Shown: in pieces, positions 53,901 to 64,000 of the stretch
Position numbering within the stretch: position 1 is the stretch's first letter
Layout of the letters: each line of letters begins with the position of its first letter
Origin: Temnothorax longispinosus
Taxonomy: Eukaryota; Arthropoda; Insecta; Hymenoptera; Formicidae
NCBI RefSeq assembly: GCF_030848805.1
Contig: NC_092362.1
Span: forward strand, 21,647,020-21,711,019
Direction: 5' to 3'
DNA length: 64,000 nt
Made by a program: the position numbers and the translations under genes
The notes under the pieces: generated by a model
What the model saw: the letters and a program-made list of their open reading frames with translations, nothing else
Database searches by the model: none
What the model was told of the DNA's origin: nothing

Positions 53901-54032
53901 GGGACGTTATCTAATAATGCATTTAATATCGGGGGATGTTATCTTAAATATTCTATAGATATCTGCTATAAACGATACTGCTATTTATAGCTTCTAGATA
54001 ACTGCTATAAATAATACTGCTATTTATTTATC
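53890..54032. repeat. Two adjacent tandem duplications
   Basis: TTTAATATCGGG followed by a GTTATCT-type segment occurs twice (about 53891-53945). It is followed by a duplicated unit containing CTGCTATAAA-GATACTGCTATTTAT and CTAGATAA-type ends (about 53960-54032). Confidence 0.75.
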
Positions 54033-57000
54033 TAGTTGGTATCAGATGCTGAAAGACCAGTTGAGATTTATCTCACGAGCAATGAGGTACGACAGACGAC
54101 GAAGTTCAAAAGTCGTGAGTAATGAGAAAGACCGCTTCGCGGCGCTTTAAAGCGATTGGAAAGATTTTGCGAATTAACTACTCCTTATCCATCTCCGCAC
54201 GAACCTGAAATGAGATAAATGATAATCCGCTTTCTGCCGATGCGGATCGAGCGGCAGCTCAGGAAGTGACGTGCAAATGCACCGTTGCGTTCGCCTGGAA
54301 GCCGAATGGGTTATGCGTAGCACGCAGTTCGATCTTCTCGATAGATGCGCGTTCGAGCTTTTCATTACATTCATACATTAATCTTTGATAATCTATAGAT
54401 TTATCTCAAAAAGAATATGTCGGCACGCTTGATGAGAAATAAAATACTAATGTTAACGAGACGTAACTTATTGATGAAAATTTTAATAATCCCGTTAAAT
54501 GTAGATGACTAAATAGAATTCACGCGCGATTGTAACCGCAATCAAATTTCCCGATTGAATTGCAACGCGGACCGACGCGGCGCGGCGCCGCTAATCAGTC
54601 GCTCCTTTCGAACGTGCGTTCCGAATTACCAATCGGTCAAAGGACTTCCGGTCCTTCCTATCCGATGAGTCGAAAGGGCCGGATGCGCTGTTCGTTCGCG
54701 ACCTTACGCAACCGTGCGTATATTCGCACGCACACGACCGTACGCCTCCGCTCTGGGTATATCGTCGATTCGGATCGAGGGACGAAAGCCGGCCATAGAA
54801 AGACGAGGAAGCCACGGAGGACAGAACGGAATGGACTATTACGCGCCACGCGTGTGTCGCAGTTCGAAACGGGGAATCGCGGGCTTACGTAATTTCTTCT
54901 TCTCGGAGTCGGATCCGGGCGAGTATATGCGTGCGACGTATGCGGGATGCACGCACACGCGCGTATCGCCGGAGAAGCATGACTCCTTGCGGATCCATTA
55001 TTTCGCAGAAATCTGACAACTAGTTCATTAACGGCGTTCGCCGCTTCAGCAATCTACACTACAGACTTATTGTGCCACATTTTGGACGCGACAGAACCTG
55101 GAGACGATCTTTGTCGGCTGTTATAGGCGCCGCCAGTATTTCAGGGGGCCAAATGGACTCGTGGAATATATCTTCCTCTTAAAATTTTAAAATTCTGACA
55201 ATTATTTATTTTTTTATTTTTTCTGAAAGTAGGTATTATGAGACTGATCCGATATATATATTCGACAAAGTATTCTGAAAAATATTAACTAATAAAAGGA
55301 TATTTTTAATTAAAATTAATCTCTTTTTAACTTAATATGAAATCTTTGAACCTGCATCAATCATTAACATCAATTTATTAATTTTGTTTCAAATAAATCT
55401 AAAATATAATTACTCTAGAAAAAAGAGCGTATTCAATACTCGACGGCGACTTTGAACTATTAGTCGTATCAGGGTGACAATGCGTTAATCAGTCATTGAC
55501 GTTACGAGTCATATCACGTATGACTAGCATCCTACGCGATTCTTGAAAGAGCACGTAGTAGTTCTCCTAGCTTTCCATCATTCGATGAATCTGATGATCG
55601 CACCAGGATTCCAGTCATTCAGGAATTTATACCGCATACAATGCCGCCGCATTATTCCGTGTTTTTCAGACCCCGCTTGGGAGTTTATTTTCGCAAGAAC
55701 CAGAATCCCGCATCTAACAAGTCTCACTTACAATTATTCCAGAACGTACGTGCGTGCGTACAAAAAAGCGATCTACTATCTTGATCGTGTCTCGATGCGT
55801 AGTGAAGATCTAAAATATATTTTCCTTTCATATAGAAGTCGCGCAATAAACGACACATTTAGCTAAAATTATTTCGGCATAAATATTCATCAATATAAAT
55901 ATGCATTTTTCTTTTTTTGTATATTTGTCGCTCAAAACTTAATTATATACAATTTGCACCTGAATTTTGGTACATTCCGTCACGTGACAAATAAAATATA
56001 TCTTTCAAATTTGTTCATTTTAATCGGTCCATTTTAAATAGGAAATCGCATTACTATAATAACGTATATATACTACATGTATAAGTATGGAGAGAAAATA
56101 AAACCTTCATATGAAAGAAAAAGGAACACGAGAGAGCGATCGGTAGTCGAGACGGAGATGTAACACACACTCTTCCAGAACCACCTGTAGCTACTGGTAC
56201 TCTTTCCACGTGCTCTGTTCATGTTCTCCGGCACCATGACACGCAATGTCGTTAATAATAACGCGCCCGCTCGCACGTTATTAGGCCTGATAACGCCGTC
56301 TATCTCGGCCGAACCGGCTACCAACGTATCGAATAAAACGCAACTACACTGGCTTTAAAGGATCGTTCAACCCCGGCAGGTGTAGCTGTTGGAACTTTGC
56401 GGTTCAAGATGGTAACGTATTGCTTCATTTCTTAAAAATCGATTATCCGACCATCATGCACTAAATAAAAGGAAGAAATGGGTCATCCGGTTTGATATGC
56501 CGATATCTTCAAAGCTGCGGGTATAGCTGATCGAGTGGATTTTACTGTTACCGATGAGACATCGACGTATTCGCATGTCTGATGAATAGAGATAACACCC
56601 TCATTCTGTTCTTCAAGTAATGATATAAATTATAAAATTATAACGTCAAGAAATTTGCATTATTTATCAGTATTTCTCACAAGCCTAAAAATTAATAGCA
56701 CACTCTCCACAAATAAGGCTGCTATTTTTATACCCCTATTATCTAATGGCAATTTTAATATTGTTGGGTAACATTTTGCAAAATTATCATATCACGAATC
56801 ATACGATAAGTTCCGAGAAACAACAGCGAGGTTTCCGAGATGAATCATATTCGGACTAGAGAGCGCATCGTGACAGAATGCTATATAAACACGTTTTGTA
56901 TGAGAGAGCGAGAGAAACAATGTAGCAATGGCTGAAATAATTCCTCGAGTTTCCCAACAAAGAATTTGCAGCGACAAGAGGCGGGTAACGGGAGGAACGA

Positions 57001-57265
57001 AGGCCGAAGGAAGACAGGCGTGACTCCGCGTATCCTCCGAGAGGGCCGCGGAGGCTGCGAGGAGGAAAATCCGTGGAAGACGTAGGTGGCACTGTGTGAT
57101 TACGTGAAAAACCTTCTACCTGCGGAGCTAAGATGGACCGACACGCTCGAGGGAGTCTCTGACGCGTCGCATCCGCAACTGCGCTCTTACGCAACGCTCA
57201 CGCGCGGCGGCACCTCTCTCAGCTCCGCATTATTGTTGCCTTCGTGCCTGTCGTCTGTTCCAAGT
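54033..57265. other. Dll intron segment, nothing recognised
   Basis: A CpG-rich block lies at 54560-55020; AT-rich DNA follows to 56070, with mixed sequence up to the repeat at 57266. No exon is recognised. Confidence 0.5.
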
Positions 57266-57316
57266 GTCGTCGTCGTTGTCGTCGTGGTCGTCGTCGCCGC
57301 CGCCGCCGTCGTCGTC
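57266..57316. repeat. (GTC/GCC)n trinucleotide repeat
   Basis: GTCGTCGTC and GCCGCC units give Val, Ala or Ser runs when translated. The Val/Ala-rich plus-strand frame at 57086-57409 is explained by this repeat. Confidence 0.9.
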
Positions 57317-60300
57317 ATGTTCATCATCGTCATATCCAGTCGTCGTACGGGGAACCGCGATTACTCAGCGGTACGTCGCGATAAATGGATTATTATTAAT
57401 GTCAGATAACGATATGCGTACATATGTGTTGTACTCTCGCGGTTGCGAAAGGGATCTCGGAAGACCGACCTTGAAGTATATAGTTTAACGTAGCACGGAA
57501 ATAATGATGTAAGAGAATGTTGATATCGAAAAGCGTCAGAAAAAGAGTATGCAACAAGTATTCATGAGCTATTCTTCAAAATCTACCGATTCATGGGTTT
57601 CGATATCGATCGAAATTACTTTGGGAGATTCTGGCACCCTGATAATCGCGAATTGGTTGAGAGCCGGCGAATCGGTTGAGGCACGGGTCGAAGAAGGAAG
57701 GAGAAGCTGCCGGCTCGCCTTATACGAGGCGCGAATCTCGCGGCATGAAATCGCCGCGACGAGAGAAAACCTACGGGGCCTTATAATGGGTCGGGGCCGG
57801 GTGGGTTCTCAGGACGAGCCACGGGGAGAAAGAGAGAAAGAGAGAACAGGTGTGTGACGTCAGGTGGGCAGTACTTCAGGGCCGCGCGAATGAGGCCCCA
57901 CTCGCTATTTTTCACCTGAAACAGATCGTCGGTCAAACGGCGCCGCCGCGCACTTCGACGAGCTGTGGCAACCTATACACGTACGTCACACTTTTCACAG
58001 CCGTGTTTCGGTTTCGGTACCGGCAACATCGGTACCGATAAAAAAATGAAATCATCTCGATGAACGAAAGAACAATGCAGAATTACCTCTCGATTTAAGA
58101 CTCTACCATCCCGAGGGCTTGTGAATGCAAAAAATATAATTCGAAAGATTTTCATGCCGCATTGTCGAGTAAATATGTAAGTCGAATATTTAAAACTGCT
58201 ATTATTGCAATTAAAATGACCCTTTTTTGCTTTGTAATTGAAAAAAGAAAAAAATCATTTAAGTTCTAAAATATAATAATCAAAGATATTGCACGGGTAA
58301 AGAAATCAAAAAAAGCCCACGTTAATAAACTTTGCACGTAAAATATGAAATATAAAAATCAATTATTTGATTCGAGAGATCTTGGCAACGGTGTGACACA
58401 ACCTTAAGGGTAGTACAGGCAGTTCGAGGACGTGCATTGAGAAGAATGCAATCGCCGCGGCATCGCGCAGAGGGACCGAGCGGATATGAGCATCGTACGG
58501 CCCGGTGGGGGAAGGACGCGAAGCTGCGCTTGTAAATTATGTATGAGAGTGTACTCACAGGGGATTACATAATGGCTTGTTTACGGTCGAATGTAAACAG
58601 CGATCAATGGGACAGGGGGCGATCGTCCATCGGCGATCGCGATAGGGATTCGCCCGTGACTTTATATATTCCGGACGGTCGTGAATCGCGCCGAGTAAAA
58701 TCGAATCGTCGGGTCCATGATCGATAGAAAATGCGCATCGCGCGCGGATCTCGGCTGATGGCTTTATTAATTATTTATGTCGACTCGATCTCACCTTTGA
58801 GCGAACTGGTAACGTTCACTTGAATGTGACGTGCGATTGCCATCTGACCGCTCGATTTTTTTCTGTCGATTCCTCGGCTGTCGCTTTTTTTCTGTCGTAA
58901 ATATCATAGGTGTGAACTAGCACGTGGTGGTTGCAAGTCGCTACTTATATGGATTTTCCGAAGGGTCAACTCTAACGTAGTGCAATGCCACATTGAGTTA
59001 TAAAACGTATTATTAAAAAATGCACTTGCTTAAATTAGCTAATGTTTGACGCTTATTAATTGTTATTTAACTTATTATTACTTAATAACTTAACTACACT
59101 GGCTTTTTGCTTCGAGTTTCATTATCATCGTACGTTAATCCTAACTGGATGACGAAAGATGAACTTTACAGATAAGGAATCATTTGATAGTCGTAACACT
59201 TTCTAACACTGCACCTCGGACACGAGCAATCCTGGCACGCTAGGATTGCAAATTACATGAATTAATACACCCGTTTTTGCAGTGCCGTCTAGTTAGAGTT
59301 AATAAGCACTTAACACAAAGAAGCACACGCACGTAATCATTAATGACGGCTAATGACGCATTATCCTGTCCCAAAAAGGGATGCGCGCACTAATAACAAT
59401 AGATCAAACAACGGAAGTCACCAGCCCCTCTCACTTTTCTAATAATATCTGTATTATTCAACCCATATGCATCCGCATTACTCAACGTGACATAGATTTT
59501 TTCTTCCAAGTTTTAATTTCACTGATATGTATTGTTTAAAGCTCCATAAACAGAGAAACAGGTCAATAAATACAATTAAAATTTTTATATAATCACAACA
59601 GTATACGCAGTGCAAAGTAAACAATTGAGAGAGAGCGAGAGAGAAGCGTTTTAACTCGAGCCGAAGAATGCACTTGTTTGAATGATCAGCCGGAGCAGGA
59701 AGAGCCTTTCGCATTCATCTCGTCGACACCGCGGGACTTGCCATCTCGGTCGATTAATCATTTTCGTCTGTTACACTTACTCATACGGAGAAGCCCCGTC
59801 TCGTATCAGCGTAGAAAACAGCGTATCGATCTCGCGATCGGTAATCGATAAGCGGCACGTTTGGAATTTCACCAGCGCGAGGAAGGATCGGCTACTCTCG
59901 TCGCGTGGTAGCTTCACGGATCGCGATTCCACGTCGCGATGCGATTAAAAGAGCGCGTTTCGCCTTCGGAGCATAAAGAGAAAGGAAGTCGCCGGGTAAA
60001 AGCGGCCAATTCCGCGAAGTAGCCGCCTCGGACTAACGAACTGTCGAAGAATCTCTCAGAATAATTTCTCGCCTGGCGCAGCTGGCGCAAACCGGCTACC
60101 GCGGGCGATTAATCATTACCCGCGCGTTTAAACGGGGGTCGCGTGTTGTTTGCAAATATTTCCGCGATCGCGAGCGCGTAATTTATGTTACACGCGCGAA
60201 AGTGGGCCGCGTACTTTCGAAATTTGAGGAATGTCTGCCGTGTTTTTTTTTTAACTCTTTCAATTTAAATGCGATTGTTCGAGTAGATTCGAGTAGCGCG

Positions 60301-60821
60301 AATATTGCCCGAGCCTTGGATCAGGCACAGCTCTCCCGTTGTCTCGTTAAATCTTATTGTTAGTTTTACGGTACGCTGATCACTTCGCTCAATCTCTCAA
60401 TCAATGTTAATTAAATACATATCTAATGTTCGCGATCACTTACTTTCATCGTTCAACACAGACTCGTGCAACTTGATTATCTGGTAGCGAAGGTAATCAT
60501 CATCACGTTTAAATATCGGTATCTTTTTGTAAACGTTGTGAAGATTTTTGAGATACGAGCGGCGCACATGTCTCCCTCGGGCGAGAAATTATAAGTAAAA
60601 TAGACGCGATGTATGGTTCATTGACCGACCGATCTGTGTATATACGTGAACCTGGGTGAGAAAAACGAGAAACGCGAACGCGATCGATCGCCCGTTCGAT
60701 CTCACCGATTTCCAAGTAATAAAATTAGAGCGCGCGCGCAATCGGCCGGGCTCTTCCTGCCTCGACCGGACTCTTCGTCATGTCCGCGCAACGATTTCTC
60801 AGGTGGATCACCCGTGTGCGT
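57317..60821. other. Dll intron segment, nothing recognised
   Basis: Mixed. AACTACACTGGCTTT, present near 56341, recurs at about 59093. A perfect small hairpin, GCAATCCT-GGCACGCT-AGGATTGC, lies near 59226-59249. No exon or RNA gene is recognised. Confidence 0.5.
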
Positions 60822-60856
60822 ATCTCTCTCTCTCTCTCTCTCTTCTTCTTCTTCCT
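60822..60856. repeat. (TC)n and (TTC)n microsatellite
   Basis: About eleven TC units followed by TTCTTCTTC. Confidence 0.93.
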
Positions 60857-60950
60857 CTACCTGTGGCCGGCGGTATCCCTACCCTGGCCGCGGTACCCCC
60901 GGCCCGTCTTTCTTTCTCTCGGCAGTTGCGATGCAAAAATGTAATTAAAG

Positions 60951-60990
60951 GCGTGCGCGCGCGCAAGCACGAGCGCGCGCGAGCGCGCAC
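60951..60990. repeat. Alternating GC repeat
   Basis: GCGCGCGC stretches interrupted by AAGCACGA. Alternating purine-pyrimidine DNA of this kind can adopt Z-form. Confidence 0.8.
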
Positions 60991-63900
60991 ATAATGAAAG
61001 TGGATGGCGACCGGCGGCACGGCCGCTGCGAGTGAATGACGCCCGAAGGCCACGGCGCGCGGTGCAACGTGTGTGCAGTCGCGCGCTGCATGCGCGCACA
61101 CGAGCGCGAACGAACGTCGCTGTACGCGCGCTTCTATATACGAGGAAGTTTTCTTCTCACGGAAAGGATAATGTGTCGTGTGATGCGCTATTGCGGAGTC
61201 TCGTAATTACGAATCGATCGGCGAAGAGCTCCGCATGACCGTCGCATCGGCAGTGGATTACAATTAGAATAATACATTAAATTTTTTATATCAATTACAT
61301 AACGGAGGGATATTTGTAGCGGATACAAGTTATTTTCTCGCGCGGTAATGAAGATTTTATCAAAACATTTTACTATCAATCCATTATCTTGAGTAAGTCA
61401 AGGAATGTGTACTATATGTTTGAAATTACAAAATGAGACGATTGTATTTTTATTGCCGTTATTTATTCAGCAACAACTTCGCATGGAACGCGAAAGACTC
61501 GAATGGTGCCGCGCGAGCAGCACGAGGAATCTACATAATGCGCCGCATAATGTGTGTGCGCTCGGGCGAACGTTTTTTTTTCTTCCCATGAAAAGTCGGA
61601 ACGGTGATTCGCCATGGAGGCCAAGGAAAAAGAATTGCTTCGAAGCAAACCTCGTTGATCGCGATTGTACGTCGAAAAATTCCGAGAAACCGGCGGAGAC
61701 CGCGCGATATCGAAAGGAAAGGGAACTCGGATGCACCGCGCGACGCACGAAATTCTGCTCTATGATGAGATTAGAAATACGGTTACGCCTCGTTGAGAAA
61801 TGAGATTATAATCTCTACTTTCCGCGTTGAATCGCGATGGATCATTTACCTCGCATCGATACTTATAATTTTCGCGGAAATTATCGTAAAAAAAAAAAGG
61901 TCTTGCTTATCAACATCCGCGCGACACGCTGGCACACAGAATATATATAATTAATATTTTATAATAAAGTCATCTAAGGATTAATCTCGATAACCGGTTA
62001 TCACGATGCAAACTTATCATTACGATATTTTAAGCAAAATAACATTATACCTATACGTGAGTCAGTAGAATTATATGTAATTTCTGACGAAAGATTGTCA
62101 GACCGCTTTTCATTATCAGCGGAAAAGTAATTCGAAGCAGCGTTAGTTAATCTCGCTGGAGAATCTATTCGGGAAAACGTAGAAAGTTGCGCTAGATTCT
62201 CTTACCGGTAGAAACCTCGTTCCTACGGGGACTGGCATTAAGTGGATCGCGATGGAGAGGGACACCTGCCGCGCGCTGGCGCTGGCAGAGTGAAAAGATC
62301 GACGCGTCATCAGCGCGAGCGCGCGCGGGCAGCAAAGAGACTCGCGTTAGACTCGCCTCGTTTTCGGAGATCGGAGAGAGAGGAGAGTGTTGAGCAGCAC
62401 TAATTGACCTCGGGGGCCCGACTGACCCGGCGCGCGTCCGAGCTGACAGACCGGACCAGCCGACGATTAAACTTCCCGTTAATATTGCCCGCCCGTTCTC
62501 AATCTTACTCCTTTCTTCATCTACCTCTTCCTCCACTCTCGCTCTATCATTCTCATGTCTAGCTCCATTCCGCCACTTCGGGCCGTGCCCATTTTACCTC
62601 GCGCTTGCCCTCCGTCCTTCTCTCACCCGCTTTCAGAGCTCGCTCGTTCTCTCGCTCTCTCTCTCACCTCTTGGACTCACCTACACCCGGTACACCCCGA
62701 GTCCGGTATCCTATGAATATTTATGCGGTTTGTAATCTAATACCGCGTATTCTCTCGGCAGGGGCGGAAGGAAGATGCATTCACCCCTCTCGTCGCGAAT
62801 CTCGTTCCTCCGATTTATATACGCAAGTCATTGTTTCAGCATTGACTATCCATCGCAAAAAGAAGATACAATGAACATCACATCATATATAATAAAACAA
62901 TTCGACATAAATCTAACTATAGACAAGAGTTTAATAATATTACTTTCTTCCGGTGTCTTATTGTAATGCCCGACGCGACCTGTGATTTGTTTCAACGGCC
63001 GCCCAAAAAAGATTCTCATGAAAGGAAGCTCGTAACCGATTCGCGCGCTACCCAAAAGACCGCGAATACTTCCCTAAAAAAAAAAAGCTCGTTTCTTCCG
63101 GTCCCATTTATCCTTTCTCCCTCTCTGTCTTGCGTGCAGACCCCGCGCTACCGTTTCGGGTCGCAACTTCACGGTTCAGTCGACTGGGCGCAGTCTTCGA
63201 GCGACTCTTGACCGACTCGACAGGAAGTCGACGGGCCTGGTCCCCGAATGACTGCGAGGCGTGCGACCGTGCGCCCGCGCGCTCGCAAGAGACGAGGTGA
63301 TTTCGTGATGAAAAATTTTCGCCTCGCTTCCGGATCTGCTTGTCAGGTCAGGCCCCGTCGAGGACGAGTAGGCGAAGGGGGTGCGCGAGGGGCACTGTCA
63401 TTATTTCCCACAGCCGCCGTATGTTTCTACGGTTCCGCTAGGCTAAACCCGACGAAGAAGGGTCGGGCCAGGGAACCACCGAGAAGAGGAAGGAAGGATT
63501 CCTCGAGGGATACCGCGTACAACCTGTCGTGTCGGTCTTGACAAAACAGCGAAATTACCTTGGAGGTTAACGGCGGTTGCGGTGGCGGCGGCGGCGGTGC
63601 GGTGGTCGCCGCAGTCAAGAGCTCTGCGATATTCTTCTTTATCGATGAGGGTACACGAAGGCCGTGTACCCTTTCGCGCGAAGTTGCTTGGTGGGAAGAA
63701 AACGGCTGCGCGAAACTTCTGTTTCTTCGTTCAACCCTTTCGAGTGTGCCGCAGGAAGATTGGGTCGCATAGACGTATATACGTACATATACATATACGT
63801 TCAAAGAGAGTCGATGTAAAGTATGCAGGTGAGGGCAAGTATGAAAGTGAAGTTAGGCTATCGAGCTATACGTATATAGACCGGCATGCCGGCGGCATCC

Positions 63901-64000
63901 TGTCTTTGTGTGCGTGCCTCTTCTCTCTCGGCATCGCTGAATTTTTCTGCTTCTGACGCTGCCCCTCGTGTTACATACCAGCGATCTCATCGCAAGTGAG
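60991..64000. other. Dll intron or upstream segment at window edge, nothing recognised
   Basis: CpG-rich at 61010-61130, 62180-62700 and 63240-63640; AT-rich between. The sequence near 63774-63804 has GTATATAC/TACATA units. I found no Dll 5' exon and no recognisable protein in any frame. Confidence 0.5.

Larger units (their letters stand above)
17238..64000 (-). other. Very large Distal-less intron upstream of exon A (5' end outside window)
   Basis: The acceptor of exon A is at 17240-17238. The partner exon should end in codons for LTQTQ and encode the first 44 homeodomain residues. I searched the plus-strand text by eye for complements of LTQTQ, NRRFQRTQ and KMRKP and found no match up to 64000. 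The simplest reading is that the intron is longer than 46.7 kb. Within it I see inverted-repeat elements, microsatellites and CpG-rich islands, listed separately. Such introns in developmental genes usually carry enhancers. A missed exon remains possible because the search was visual. Confidence 0.7.

Noticed and set aside
57086..57409. Val/Ala-rich 107-codon ORF resembling a membrane segment
   Set aside because: The hydrophobic run is a translated GTC/GCC repeat.

Overview
This is a eukaryotic, almost entirely non-coding window. The one gene I can support is the 3' half of the homeobox gene Distal-less (Dll) on the minus strand. The Dll-type homeodomain, the intron-rich structure, AT-rich DNA mixed with CpG-rich patches, many microsatellites and several short inverted-repeat elements all suggest an insect. 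Because CpG is not depleted, I lean towards a hymenopteran such as an ant, but the species is an inference.

Layout, high to low coordinates (the direction of transcription). Positions 64000-17238 look like one very large Dll intron. It holds no exon I can recognise, but it does hold microsatellites, a polypurine tract and several hairpin elements of MITE type. Exon A (17237-17069) encodes the end of homeodomain helix 3 and a Gly-rich linker. After a 1.29 kb intron, exon B (15781-15469) encodes a Gly/Ser/Pro/His-rich C-terminal region. After a 1.0 kb intron, a tiny last coding exon (14465-14447) supplies the final residues TVWPAV and the stop. Reading phases agree across both introns, and all four splice sites are good. 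The visible protein is 166 residues; the first part of the homeodomain and the whole N-terminus were not found and probably lie beyond position 64000.

The 3' flank, 14446-1, has candidate poly(A) signals near 13640 and 13604, a 497-bp inverted-repeat element at 12881-13377, and simple repeats. No second protein-coding gene, tRNA, rRNA or CRISPR array was recognised. Most open frames longer than 60 codons lie in CpG-rich or simple-repeat DNA and look like chance.

The more interesting non-coding items are a 230-bp insertion at 31621-31866, with 16-bp flanking direct repeats and a hammerhead-ribozyme-like core, and at least five different inverted-repeat elements, all single copies in this window.
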